Shown in pieces: positions 33,039 to 45,344 of a DNA stretch of 64,000 bases. Origin of the DNA: Simmondsia chinensis (lineage: Eukaryota; Streptophyta; Magnoliopsida; Caryophyllales; Simmondsiaceae); NCBI GenBank assembly GCA_018398585.1, contig JAGTTD010000016.1, positions 27,947,212-28,011,211 on the forward strand, in the 5' to 3' direction. Under the pieces are notes generated by a model. That model worked only from the letters and a program-made list of their open reading frames with translations. It had not been told where the DNA came from and did no database searches. A program made the translations under genes and the position numbers. Each line of letters begins with the position of its first letter. Position 1 is the stretch's first letter.

Positions 33039-34458
33039 GGCTCCGTTTGGAATTAAAAAAATTCGAGATAATGAAAAATGTGAGGAAAAAAAATTGAAAG
33101 AAAAGAAAATAAAGGAAAATGACTTTTTTTTCCATTGTTCGGAAGTTAGGGAAAAAAAATGTAAGTTTTCAAGATTAAAATTTTCCTTTGCCTGGTTGGA
33201 GGAAAATTAAATGAAAAAAACTATTATCTAACGTATATTTTCCTTATGTAGGTTGGGTCGTGTAAACTTTTCTGATCAGCTATCTTAATATTCTATTTGA
33301 GATTTATTATTTAGTTACCCTAAGTTTAATCTTTTATTACCTAAATACTTATAAATAAAATCATGTACCTTAAGGCCTACAAATTTAGAGAAAATTTTGT
33401 TAACGTACTCTGAGGCTTCGTAATATATTTTTTAGGTGCCTAGATATTTTAAATGTATTATAGGTACCTTGAACTTTGGAAATCTTTTTTCAGGTACCTT
33501 CCCCATAACTCTGTTACCTTAAACTTTGGTAATCTTTTTTTAGATACCTTCCCCATAACTCTGTTAGGATTTCGTTAAATTATATTAATATGACACATAA
33601 AGGAACTTAAAAAATAATCTGACTAAAACTAAAAATAATTCTAATATTTAAAATATTTAAATATTAAAAAATTAAAAATAGCGAAAAAATAGGTAAATAG
33701 TTAAAATTATTTTAAAATTTTTTATTTAAATTAAATGTTTTTAAAAAATATTACTAATATAAAAACATAAATATAAATATATAATTTTTTAAAATTTATT
33801 AAATATTTTTGAAGATATTTTTTAAAAATTTACAAAAAATTTTAGACATTTAAAATATTATGTTAAATTGTTAAAATATATTTTAAAAATTTTTGGAGTT
33901 ATTCTAAACGTAAAATTGAAAATGTTTACGTATTTTCCTTTTAACTTAACGTGTCAGCATAAACTAACGTAATGCTAATAGAGTCATACCTAGGGTAATT
34001 GAAAAAAAAAATTACCAATTTTCCGGTTATATCAAAAAAACATTTCAATATCTTAGGATAGTTTATGACACTCAGATACCTCCAGAAGTTTTAATATCTA
34101 CCAATTATGTATTTCAACAAAAAATGCTATATCTGGTTTATGATTAATATATCGAACATAATTAATATATTCAACGAACTTACGTTACAAGCAAAGTGAG
34201 TCATGTTGATGAAATATAAAACTCAAATCAAGTCTATTAAACATTGGATTGACATCATTTGAGTTGATACACATTTTTTTTTTTCCAATTTTCCTCTCAG
34301 TTTCAGAGGAAAATGACTTTACTCAAATTCAATTGTAAAGTTTTGAAATTTTTCATTCAAAATTTTCCTTAATATTTTCCTCGTACTCCGAACATGAGAA
34401 AACCATTTTCCTTCATTTTTTTTTCCTTTCGCAATTTTTTTATGTTTCAAATGGAGCG
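33039..34458. mobile_element. PIF/Harbinger-type element, second copy
   Basis: Ends GGCTCCGTTTGGAA and (complement) CGCTCCATTTGAAA, inside TAA at 33036-33038 and 34459-34461. Same end structure and similar interior as 25955-27207, but longer (1420 bp) and more diverged. No transposase ORF. Confidence 0.75.
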
Positions 34459-34508
34459 TAATTGAATATTATATAAATTTAATCCTCAAAGTAGAATTAT
34501 TCAAAATT

Positions 34509-34740
34509 AAAGAAACATAAAAAAGGAACATACCCAGTGCCTCAATTGCTCCCGCCTATGCAGGGTCTGGGGCGGATGTACGCAGCCTTCCCCCTTTAGG
34601 GTGTTAACCTGAAGAGAGGCCGTTTCCCAATGCCCCTAACCTGAGGGTGAGGATTTCTCAGGAGGTCACCCATCAGCCCAAGCACGCCTAACTTCGGAGT
34701 TCTAATGGGATTCGGTAACGGCGTGTTGGTGCCCTCTTTG
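34509..34740 (-). mobile_element. 5S-rRNA-headed SINE, copy 5
   Basis: Minus strand: CAAAGAGGGCACCAACACGC, ACTCCGAAGTTAGGCGTGC, a small deletion removing GAGAGTAGTACTAG, GATGGGTGACCTCCTGAG, shortened 5S end, then the SINE 3' domain ending GGCACTGGGTATGTTCC. GTAGAATTATTCAAAATT (34491-34508) and its copy at 34741-34758 (one mismatch) form an 18-bp target duplication. This fixes the 5' end of the family at CAAAGAGGGC. Confidence 0.9.
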
Positions 34741-34758
34741 GTAGAATTATTCCAAATT

Positions 34759-35027
34759 CCTGGGCTAAATTAATATAATTATACGTGAAGTACATAGATT
34801 ATTGACGTAAGTAACCCTAATTTTTTTGATAATTTAATAACTTTAGATTATATATATTAATTAGACAAATATAAATATTATATATATAGGTTACGGCTAA
34901 TTATGTCACTAAAAAGTGGATTATGACAGCTTAACATCAATCCTCACCTAGGAGAGGGATTATCGCATATATTTATTTCATTTTTTAATCTTTGATTGTA
35001 CAATTAACACCAATTAAATAATAGGGT
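34759..35027. other. AT-rich spacer
   Basis: Nothing recognised. Confidence 0.4.
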
Positions 35028-35402
35028 TGTTTACGTCAAAGGTTCCGTACTTCGTCCATTGTGTCAACTTAATCCTCGTACTTTTAATTGTATCAATTTA
35101 GTTTCTAAACAATTTAAAATGTATCAATTTAATCATTTGATTAAATTTAAGTTATGTTAATAATGTAATTTTAAACTATAAAATTATGTCAAATGCAAGT
35201 AACTTATCTCATTTGTTGACTCCATTTAATCCAATTTATAGTCGAACCATTAAAATTTTTATTAAAAACTTGACATAAATTTTTCTCTAAGGACCAAATT
35301 GATATATTTTGAATTGTACAGTGACTAAATTGATACAATTAAAAGTATAAAGATTAAATTGATATAATCGCGAAAGTAACGGATCTTTGACATAAGTAAC
35401 CT
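35028..35402. repeat. Foldback repeat 'gtcaatttagtcc' (MITE-like), complete
   Basis: Left end GGGTTGTTTACGTCAAAGGT is inverted at the right end (GGATCTTTGACATAAGTAAC). The arms contain TGTATCAATTTAGTTTC/GTGACTAAATTGATAC units. Confidence 0.75.
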
Positions 35403-36900
35403 AAAATAATATTTATGTCAAATTTCTATAAATAGTGTCTATGTATAAAATTATTTTTTATATTTATTTCATACCTTTGGCTTTCTATTTGGTTGAAAGT
35501 AAAATATTTTTGTTAAAAAAATTCCTCTTCAAATATTTCCAATTAATATTTTTTAATTAAGTTTTTTTTAAATTAAAAAAAAAGTTTCATTGTGTAATTT
35601 ATGAGTTTCCGCTTTACCAAGTTACGTTAAAATGAGATGCCATATGATACTAAACGGAAAATGTTTTCCTTTTAATGAAAAAATTTTCTTCAATTCCTAA
35701 AGAAAAATTAATTTTCACATAATGAAAGAAACATTTTCTGTATAAGTAGCTACTACTGTAAACTTATGCAAACACATAATCGAAAAAGACAAAAGAAATT
35801 ATTTGTCAAAATGAATGGAGTCTTAAAATTGTTGTTTTCTACAGATACGCTTTCTTCAAATTCTTCGTAAGCAGTTATGTGTTCAAAAATTTTGATTTTG
35901 CCTAAAGAAAAAACTTATTCTATATCTTTATCTCAAAAAATTAAAAAAAAAAAATTCTATATTCATTTAAAAAGCACTTTTACTAAATGACCAAACATTT
36001 GTAAAACTTAATAATACATTTTTATATGTTAAAAGTGCTTTATTATTCATTACAGCACGATCAAATAGACAACACCAAAACTCTAAACAATACTTATCGA
36101 GATTCACGCACACAATAGTCGATGTGTCATTAGTTCTCTTTCACGGATCGAATATGTAAAAATTATAAAAAAGGAAAAAAAAAATTTATCAAATTAAAAA
36201 GCACAATCGAGCAAGGTCAAAAGTAAATATCTCATGTAGTTGTTTTTTTAATATTTAAAAAAATATTTATAGTTGCCTGGTTTGAATTATTACAAGTTTG
36301 ACGAAGAAATTGGATTTTTTTTACTTTTTATTTTTTTTCAACTTAAGAAAATTCAAAAAAGCATAATAAAACCAATAACAACCAAAATTAATACTGAAAT
36401 TATGTGGAAATACTCTCTTAATTAGAGGAAAAAAATCACAAATCCACTCAGTATCAAATTCTCACTGTGAATTTTAGAATTATAATTTATAATTGTACGT
36501 AAACTCAATACAACAATTTGCACACTGAATTACGTGTGCTCAATCACATTTTGAGTAGATTCTGTCAAGTTTTGCTCCGCCAACCTGAACTGTGCTTTTT
36601 TTAAGGAGGTAAGGAAAAACATTAGGTATTTTGTCAAAAGATGACTCTACCTAACGCATCATTAGTTAGAACAAAGCAAAGCTCGGATTGAAGAAAAAAG
36701 AAGTGGTTTATTAGAAGATTAAAAATTAGTCTATGATTAGCAATAATCCATTCAATAGCATGATTGCCTTTACAACCGGTGTAAGAAACAAAGACAACCA
36801 AAGCAGGAGTCATCTAACATCGAAGATGATAGCTCTTCCTTGAACCGAGCTAAAACCGTGCATGTCTTGCTTTCTATTACAAAATATGGGCTTTACTCCA
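35403..36900. other. AT-rich intergenic stretch
   Basis: No gene, RNA or bounded element recognised. Mostly long A/T tracts. Confidence 0.4.
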
Positions 36901-36939
36901 AAATCACTCTCGTAAAAATCATTTGCCAAAAGTGTTATA

Positions 36940-37260
36940 AGGCTCACACATATCGAAATTCTAGATTGGGTCCCTAATTCAACAAATAAGCGACAAGGGA
37001 AGAAAATGAACATGAGATTTACGTAGTTCGGTCGAATCTTATGTCCAAGGAGGAAAAGCAACGAAAATCACTACGTAATATAGTTATTACAACAGCATTT
37101 TCCTAATTTTTTTTTATTCTTTTGACTCAATTTTCCTTGTCAGGCACAACCCTTAACAACTAAAATTACTTGGAGTCCAACCATCATCAAATATTACCGA
37201 CTTAACATTTGACTGTTAAGGGAAACCATCAATCTCGGGACTAAATACCAACACCAACCT
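36940..37260 (-). mobile_element. Possible LTR fragment
   Basis: Plus strand ATGAGATTTACGTAGTTCGG followed by CAAGGAGGAAAAGCAACGAA is the complement of the 'cgaaccacgtaaatc' phrase seen in plant Copia LTRs. No partner LTR or coding region. Confidence 0.3.
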
Positions 37261-37544
37261 ATCATAAATTTGTACGAGTCTTTGCTTATGTTTATAGAAC
37301 TCTTTTTACAAAGCTCTGTACATGTACATCTGATTACTTAATGAAGAATTAATAGCGCCAATTTAGGTATTTAAATTGAAAATTTCAGACCCTTTTACAA
37401 TTTTTTTTTGATAATTAACATCATAGCTGAAGTACAAGTAAGTCACTCAAAAGAGAGAGCTCTGAGCCACCCCATAAACAGTAGTGGATACAAAAAAAAG
37501 CCAAAACAAACAGGAACTGGAAAAATTTAACCAATATATAGTAG

Positions 37545-38010
37545 ATAATTATTTTATTTAATAGAATTTATTATCACCCTAACGTTATAGACCTTGATGT
37601 TTAAAAATTTTATCAATCAAATATTCTATAGAAATTCAGTATATTTTGTTAAAAATATATTAACATAAAACATATTTCTCATAATATACCAGTACTCTAC
37701 ATTAAAATGTAAAAATTTTGTTTGCTGAAAAATGCTAACATAAAACATACTTTTAGTAATATATAGGTATTTTTTATTAGAATTCAGCGAATTTTTTTCC
37801 GTAATATGCTAACTTTTTGTTGGAATCACCAATGCTGCTCAAAAGGATAATCATAATCATATACTATTATCAAAAATCTACGATCAAAATTAGCCAAATT
37901 CTTACAAAAAATTCATTAAATTTCCGATGTAAAATGTCTTAACTATAAATATTAAACCGTTGGAATACCTGTATATTCAAAATATAGAGTAACTAACTGA
38001 TAAATTTTTA
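37545..38010. repeat. AT-rich interspersed repeat
   Basis: Shares CCAATATATAGTAGATAATT-like start and AAATTTTATCAATCAAATAT, TTTTGTTAAAAATATAT words with the copies at 16120, 26230, 33290 and 41645. Confidence 0.45.
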
Positions 38011-38369
38011 ATTAATTTTTTCTATTTACATGATAGACATGCACAAGTGGGCATTGGTACTCTAAATTAAGAAGCATTGAATGAATGTAAATGTGATAAA
38101 GGTGAAGAATCACAATAAATAAGTAAATAAATAAATAAATAATTATATTCACTAATAAAAAGGTAAATAAAGAAAATAAATAAAGAAAAGTTGACTAAAA
38201 ATATCACATGAGAGATGAGTCATGCATCATGATGGATGAATGCCTAACTTTATTTATTAATACTATATATTAAAATAAAATTACCTTTTTTTTAAAATAA
38301 AATTACTTTACACATATGTTCCATGTATTTATTCAATATGTATTTTAAGGTTTGATTTTTTATCTTTTA

Positions 38370-38790
38370 CTGAAAATTATCTGAATTTTAAATGTAGTTT
38401 TAAAAGATCACCTAAATTTTTAAATTTTTTAAAGTCACACCTAAACTTTCTAAAATTTTTCAATATCGCATCTTAATGTTAATGCTGTTAACTTCTGTTA
38501 GTTTTTGCTAAGATAAAATAATTCTAAAAAGTTTGAATTTATATTTAAAATAATTTTAAAATCCTTTAAGTACTTAAAAAACAGTTTAAATATCTAAAAA
38601 AATATTTTTATATTTTTTAAAATGCCATGTTGGAAAAAACTAAAGGATGTTAATGGTGTCTCATTAATTAAGGTGTGACATTAAAAAAATTTAAAAAGTT
38701 TAGGTGTGACTTTAAAAAATTAAAAAATTTAGGTGATTTTTTGAAACCGTACATAAAGTTTAGATTATTTTTAGTTAAAAAACTCTTGTT
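38370..38790. repeat. Foldback MITE 'aaaatcacctaaattttagg'
   Basis: Uninterrupted copy. Left arm: AAAAGATCACCTAAATTTTT and AATTTTTCAATATCGCATC. Right arm: AAGGTGTGACATTAAAAAAA and AAATTTAGGTGATTTTTTG. Serves as the empty-site reference for the two copies that carry SINE insertions. Confidence 0.65.
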
Positions 38791-39344
38791 CTAACGAAGA
38801 GGTTTATTTTTTATTATTTAGGTATCATAATAATCTTATAATATATATAAAAATAATGACCATTAAATCTAAATTAATGACTCATAGTTCAAAATTGGTT
38901 TTACATCTCTCACTAAAGTTAATGTGTATTTATTAATACAAATGTGATTAATTTCAACTAATAATTTATTTTTAATTAGGAAAAAAAAAAGAATATATGT
39001 TATAAAATATGTATTATACGTTTAATCATAAAAAAAATATAGTTTACTATATTATTAACAATGATATGTAAACGCTCTTTTCGAAAGAAAAGATACGAAC
39101 TCATGTTTAATAAGCCTACTATAATAAATGTATTCTAGTAAGTAACAATGGTTTAGTGATGGAAAATACTATATTTTATAATTTATTAAATTTTAATATG
39201 GTATTACATAATTAAATTGAATATATTTACAGCTAAACAAAAATTAATGGAATCTTTTCTTGTTTAGATTGATTCCTAAACCTAACGGCGGCAGTTATTG
39301 GACATCCTAGCTAGTGGTTGGTCTTCGGATATAAAAATTCTACG
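38791..39344. other. AT-rich intergenic stretch
   Basis: Includes a possible distant relative of the 1745-1965 repeat near 39000-39130. Nothing else recognised. Confidence 0.35.
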
Positions 39345-39690
39345 ATATATAGAGGTATAAACGAACCAAACATTCTATGAACTACTCGTGTTCGAAATCA
39401 ATTAAGGCTAATTCGTGTTTTTTATAGGGCTCTATAGCTTAACAAGCCTAGGTCAAGCATGCTCGATAAGTTTAATGAGTCGAGTTCGAATAGGGAGCTG
39501 CTACACTCGTTAACGTTCACAGTTTGATAAGGCTCGATAAGAGCTATTTAAGGGGCTTGTTATAAGCTTGTTGAAAGCTCGTTAAGAGGTTGTTAACAGT
39601 TGGTATTGGTTCAAAAATAGTTGAATACTGGCTCGTAACTTGAAAAATTTAGCTCAACAGCGAGCGCAAGTCGATAGTAAATTGTTATTT
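39345..39690. repeat. Interspersed 'gagctcg' repeat
   Basis: Starts AGAGGTATAAACGAACCAAA and continues with GCTCGATAAG, GCTTGTTATAAGCTTGTTG and CTCGTTAAG words. Member of the family listed at 1180-1510. Confidence 0.55.
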
Positions 39691-39802
39691 TTTTTTAATA
39701 TCCAACAAATCTTTTCCGTCCATTAAAATGGAGGGATGAGATTCGCTCCTCTCACGCTATCACCCTCTCATAAAAACGACATCCTATATCTATGTATATA
39801 TA

Positions 39803-40086
39803 TATAGGGTGGCATTCTTATGAGAGGGGCGAATCCTAGCCCTCCGTTTTAATAGACGGTCAAGATTTGTTCAACATTAAGAAAAAATAATAATTTACGG
39901 CTAATATTTGTTAAGTATTGAAAAAAAAATAATTTTCCTCTCTTACCCTTTCTTTCTTTCTGCCCCATAAAGGGGTATAGGCCGTAAATTATTAAATTTT
40001 TTTTAATTTTTGACAAATCTTGGCCGTCCATTATAATGAATGCTCAGGATTTGCCATTTTACGCTCTCACCCTCTCATAAGAACGT

Positions 40087-40096
<10 letters not shown>
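39803..40096. repeat. Foldback MITE-like element 'gggtggcattcttatgagag'
   Basis: Left end AGGGTGGCATTCTTATGAGA is inverted at the right (CTCTCATAAGAACGTCATC). Inner arms GTCAAGATTTGTTCAACATT and TGACAAATCTTGGCCGTCC also pair. A related inverted half lies just left, at about 39690-39795. Inserted in AT-rich sequence, so a target duplication cannot be read. Confidence 0.6.

Positions 40097-40129
<33 letters not shown>
40091..40129. repeat. (AT)n microsatellite
   Basis: About 19 uninterrupted AT units. Confidence 0.9.
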
Positions 40130-40132
<3 letters not shown>

Positions 40133-40407
40133 TATAAAAATTAAATACGTCTATTACTTTTTGAAGAAAAAAAAAAAAAAACAGACAGCAGACTTTGCAA
40201 ACACAACAGCTGATGTTGTCCTCCAACCAAACACATTCTCCACCGACCCTATTCTTTTTTTTTTTTTTTTTTTTTTTAATGTTTTATTGTATCCCATTTC
40301 TCTAATTTATTTACTTATAAATTAAAAAAATTCTTTAAAATTCGATAATATATTTTTCAATTAATGTACGAGGATCGAAAATATTTGTCAGTTACTTAAA
40401 AAAATGG

Positions 40408-40700
40408 ATAGAGGTGTAAATGAGCCTAGACGAGTCCAAGCTTGTGGCTCAGGCTCAAGCTTTGAACTCTAGTTCAACTCATCAAAGGCTCGGACTTGAC
40501 TTGACCAGATTGAGCTCAAAGCTAACTTAGCAAGTTTCAACCAACTCACCTTATACTCGGGCACAGTTTAATCAGGCTCGAACTTGCCTCGATTAGAAAT
40601 ACTTAGGCTAATAAACTAAAGACTAGTAGCTGAAGTTTCACTGTGCTCAAGTTTAACAGCTAACTCATTACACTAAACAAACTAGCTTATTTACAAACTC
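40408..40700. repeat. Interspersed 'gagctcg' repeat
   Basis: Starts AGAGGTGTAAATGAGCC, then has TTGAGCTC, GGCTCGAAC and GCTCAAG words of the same family. Confidence 0.55.
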
Positions 40701-41084
40701 AGTTAGGAAATCTAATTAATTGTCAAAAAAAAAAAAGGTTAGGAAATCTAATTATAAATGAAAATATCAACATATTATAATCATAAACATATATTACTTT
40801 GATTACGAAATAAAAATATTATATTAGCTATGATGACACATTAATTGCGTGTAAATTAACTATGGTGACGTATTAAATATTGAAATTAATGTTATTATAA
40901 CTTTCATAATATTCTTGCCGTTAAATTACACGTGTTTCTTCTTTTAATATTTAATTTTTTTTAATTAGGATTGCTTTTACTTAAAGATAATTAAATCACA
41001 ATTAAGATTGTGAAAATTGTAAACATAATTAAATAAGTTCAGCAATGCTAAAATATAATAAAAAATATATAATTAATTATAGGT

Positions 41085-41585
41085 TTTACCTAAATTTTAG
41101 TTGCGGTTTTACAAGATTAGATTTTCTAATTTTTCAATATCATATATAAACTTTCCAAACCCAGACCCTACTTTTGCGGGAGCCCTTTGCAGGCACTGGG
41201 TTTGTTGTAGTTGTTGTTATATAAACTTTTCAAAATTTTTCAATATCACACCATAAGGTGACGTAGTTAACATTCATTAGTTTTTGCCAACATAAAATTT
41301 TAAGAAATTTTTTTTTTAAATATATAAATTATTTTTCTAAATAATCACAAACTTTTTAAATATTTTAAAATTTTTTGAAATATAAATTCTAACTGTTTAA
41401 AATTATTTTCTCTTTATTTTCAGATTGCCACATAAGTAAAATTAATTGATGTTAACGGCCATATATTAAGGTGTGCATTGCAAAGTCTTTGAAAATTTTA
41501 AATGTGACATTGAAAAGTTAGAAAATCTATATATTTTTTTAAACTGCACTTAAAATTTAGGTGGTTTTTAATAAAAAACCCTTAA
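41085..41585. repeat. Foldback MITE 'aaaatcacctaaattttagg', carrying a SINE
   Basis: Left arm TTTTACCTAAATTTTAGTTG, right arm GTGCATTGCAAAG...AATTTTAAATGTGACATTG. Interrupted at 41160-41217 by a SINE fragment. Confidence 0.6.
41160..41217 (+). mobile_element. 58-bp SINE tail insertion
   Basis: CCCAGACCCTAC, TTTTGCGGGAGCCC, GGCACTGGGTTTGTTG. Flanked by tatataaactttccaaa (41143-41159) and tatataaacttttcaaa (41218-41234), a 17-bp duplication with one mismatch. Confidence 0.87.
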
Positions 41586-41644
41586 TTTATATTAATTTAC
41601 ATATGATTTAAATTCATTGAATTAGTAACGAATATAATATTACT

Positions 41645-42170
41645 TTTTATGGAAATTATCACTTAACTAACCGAAGTTTGACCATTTATTATCTAGATAT
41701 CTTGACGTTTTAATATGTATAATAAAGTAACACGAGAGTATCCTATGTAGATATTTGATAAATTTTGTAAGAATTTTACCAATCTTATAATGAAAATGCT
41801 TAATGCTAATGTAGTACATAATTATGATAATATATATAAGTCATATCAATATTTTTAAGTAAAAATTTAGCAAATTATGATAAAGTTACTAAATTTTGAT
41901 TTAATCTACCTATATACCGCAAATGTCAGCATTTTGGGCTAAAAAAATCAAATTCTAAAAAAAAAAAAAATTTTTGACATTTTCATAATCATATTTTACT
42001 TTAGCATTTTCTAATAAAAATCTATTAAATTCAGTAAAAGGATTCTTAGTTGATAAAATTTAAAATTTAATAGTACTTAAATAATAAAATTTATAAATCT
42101 CAGATACTTTATTGCATATATATTGAAATATTAGAAATACTTAAGTAATAAAACTTATAATATTCTAGTA
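41645..42170. repeat. AT-rich interspersed repeat
   Basis: Shares ATTATCACTTAACTAACC, TTATTATCTAGATATCTTG and related words with the copies at 16120, 26230, 33290 and 37545. Confidence 0.45.
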
Positions 42171-43186
42171 TTATATTCACATCGGTTTTATGTTATTAAC
42201 TTTTACTTAATTAGGAATTTTTTTATTTCTCAATAAAAAAAGTAACTCTTAATATTAAATAATTTTGTTTACCATTTTATAAAGTAAGAAAATAAAAAAT
42301 AAAAAAAAACCCTCAAACGATAGAACTACCACGAAGGATAGTGTACTTTTTTTTCCCCATTTTTATTCTCAAAAAGCAAAGTAGGAGTGTAAAATCAAAG
42401 TAAAGCCATTCCCTATGCAATACATGGTTCATACGAGCCAAATAGGATTAAAAGTATTGATATAAATATTCTTGGGTCTAATCCCGAGCTCGTCTCTTTG
42501 GATGCCATGTGGCTCCACTGAAATGGCATGCTTAGTTACTTCATTTAGATATTTTATATATAAATAAGGGGTGGTTATGTTGAGTATTATGATGTGTTTA
42601 TGCTCCCATTTCTTCTATCAATATAATACTATTTTTATATTTTTATGCTCGGATACCCTGATTCAATTATGTATCGTGACATGCATGGTTGAATTTTAAT
42701 ATTTGTGCAATGCAATTACTAATTAAATGTTATTGCTCGAAATTTATTTTTTTATTTTTTTCCAAAACTCTAATATACATGGCATAGTATAGTAGTTGCT
42801 ACAAAGTAATCTGTTATAACTTGTTTGAGTGATGGAGATTAATGATTAAGTATTTAAATAAGATTATTAATAAAATTTTTGATATATGTAATTTATTATG
42901 ATTTATATTTAATTTTATTTTTTAGTTTTTTTAATTATCTATTTGCAATTTTTGAGATATGGTTATTTGATGTATGGAAGAAGGAGAAGGAGAGAGGACA
43001 CTGTAGAATTATATATTAGTTAAAATTAATATGATTAAGATACTCTCAAACTATTAAATAAAATTAAAATGATTTCCTAACTTTTAAATTTTTAATGATA
43101 CTACAAATTTTTAGAAAAGGTCTAAATTAATTGATTTAGATATCTCATTTATGTATACCCGATATTATGACAGAAAAATATTAAAG

Positions 43187-43217
<31 letters not shown>

Positions 43218-43665
43218 TAATACTTTATTAATCAATAATTTGCTAAAAAACTGTAAAATTTCATTACCCTTTTTAAATTAATACCATTATCATAAACAAT
43301 AATAGTATATATATTTGTGTATGTTTTTTTATTTCAAAAGTTATTTTGTCATTAATTTTAATCTTTTTTATCACAGTTAATTTTAATCTTCAACCATAAT
43401 CTTAAGTACTCTTTGTTAGAAATGCTGATTTCAAAATCAGTTCAAATAAATACCTGAAATAACTACAAGGATAAAATGAATTTTAAATTATATTTAGTTT
43501 ATAATCTCAATATATACAATAAAATAATTTAACATATTTTATAATTTAGTAATTTTGCCACAATGTTAGGTATAGAATTTAAGTATTTAAATTGGTTAAT
43601 TTAAACATTTTTTAATAGTTTAGCTGATTTTAGCTAATAATTTGGGTTTTTGATAAAAATAAAAG
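42171..43665. other. AT-rich intergenic stretch
   Basis: No gene or bounded repeat recognised. Contains an (AT)n run at about 43187-43213. Confidence 0.4.
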
Positions 43666-43679
43666 GTGAGGAGATAGAG

Positions 43680-44220
43680 ATGGCAGTAGAGTAGATAAAA
43701 CCTACTAGCCGTAAGTACCCATTTTGTTTGGGGCGGGTACTGGTATAAATGGGGCAAGTAGTGGGTATGGGCTGGGTATATCCACCTCGTACCCGCCATG
43801 GGTATAGTTTTATATCCGCCCCGTCCCACCTCGTATCCACCATACCACCCCTATTTTGTACATAGTTAACTTTTAAATTAAAACATACATGCTTAAATTC
43901 AATACCCAAATTATTTATCAATGTTATGAAAAAATACAATTGGTTTTTAAAAGTAGTACTAAATAATTATTATGAGCGGGTATAGATAATCGTTTTCTAC
44001 GCACTTTAGGGAGGGAAAGAGGCAAGTAATGGATACCCGTTGGATATCCGCGGATAATAGGGCGGGTATAGATATAGGTTTGTACCTGCCTGTACGTATC
44101 CGCTTTATACCTGTGACAGGTAATGAGGCGGGTATGAGTATAGGATTTGGGTGGCGGGTGAGGGTATGGAGGAGGCACCTCCTGTATCCGCCTAGCCTCG
44201 TTGCCAACCCTATGAGGGGG
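43680..44220. repeat. 'gggcgggtac' repeat pair, hAT-like
   Basis: Two GC-richer blocks (43680-43860 and 43975-44215) are full of GGGCGGGTAC, GTACCCGCC, GGATACCCG and GTATCCGC words. The right block ends CGTTGCCAACCCTATG, which resembles a hAT-type terminus. Open frames across it on both strands are by-products of the repeat. Confidence 0.5.
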
Positions 44221-45168
44221 TCGCTTTATTTTGAATAGTAGTTCAAAGGAGTATGTTTGGTACTAATCTGGTGTTAAAAGTTCAAAGATCTAATTTTTCT
44301 TAAAAATTCATATTTTTATATAAGAATTAAAAACATTTCTCTATTTTTCAATTCTATTTTTGATTGAGGACTTATTTTGTATATTTTCAAAATTTTATAA
44401 GTGTTTTTTAGTTTTTTTTTTTTCACTTTTGTAGAACACTTAATAGAATAGATGTAAAAAACTAAAAAATTTGCATCAGAGATATATATATATATATATA
44501 TGTAATTATTTATTATTATTGGCTAGTATTTACTAATACCATTTAGTTGTTTGGCTTATATATACATATTACTTTGTTTAGACAAATATCAATAATATAA
44601 TACATTTGATAAAAACTTATAATTTGCATATTTAGTACACATAATATTCCATTGTACAAAAATTGTTTATTATAAAATCATAAATACTATATATTATGTT
44701 TTTTATTTTATGTTAAATTCATAAGTTCAAATATATTTGAATGTTTAAATTTGAATGAACGTTTTGATGACTTTAATGCTTATAAAATATTACTCTATAT
44801 AATTGATGTTATTTTTTTCTAAAATAATATTTCGATCCGAGGATAAACATTAGAAGTCAGAGTTATAAATAATTTAATAGCATGCCTCAGGTGGACATTA
44901 AGAAGTAGAAAATAATTATAAATTTTTGTTACATCATTTAATATAAAATTTTAGTTTATAAAATTAAATATGTAAAAAGGTTATGTTACATCGTGTATTT
45001 GACATTATGAGTACAAAAATTACTATAAAAAGTACATAAAAAAATTCACTAAAATTCAAAATAGATTAAAAACTTTTAGTATATGATGAAAATATATTAC
45101 TAAAGCTTAAAATTATTCAACCAAATTTCTGAAATTATAAATTGTATAGTTTTACTATTGCATCAAAT
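44221..45168. other. AT-rich intergenic stretch
   Basis: Nothing recognised apart from an (AT)n run at about 44482-44502. Confidence 0.4.
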
Positions 45169-45179
45169 TTATGCTTCGT

Positions 45180-45328
45180 CCATGCTCGCATGACGACTCG
45201 ATCTTCAGGTTGGGGGTCCACGGAAACAACCTCTCTTCTACCCGGAAGGGGGAAGGCTGCGTACATTCACCCCCCAGACCTTGCTCGTTGCGGGAGCCTC
45301 TGTGGCGCTGGGACTGTTGTTGTTGTTG
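45180..45328 (+). mobile_element. SINE with short non-5S head and (TTG)n tail
   Basis: TTATGCTTCGT at 45169-45179 and 45329-45339 is an exact 11-bp target duplication. Inside, about 27 bp (CCATGCTCGCATGACGACTC) precede TTCAGGTTGGGGGTCCACGG. The usual body follows (ACAACCTCTC, AAGGCTGCGTACATTC, CCCCCCAGACCTTGC, GCGGGAGCC), ending (TTG)n. The short head is not 5S and may be the end of a tRNA-derived head. Confidence 0.87.
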
Positions 45329-45344
45329 TTATGCTTCGTGGGAA

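Noticed and set aside
43620..44240. Overlapping open frames of 69-101 codons on both strands
   Set aside because: They arise from the GGGCGGGTAC repeat words and have no protein-like features.
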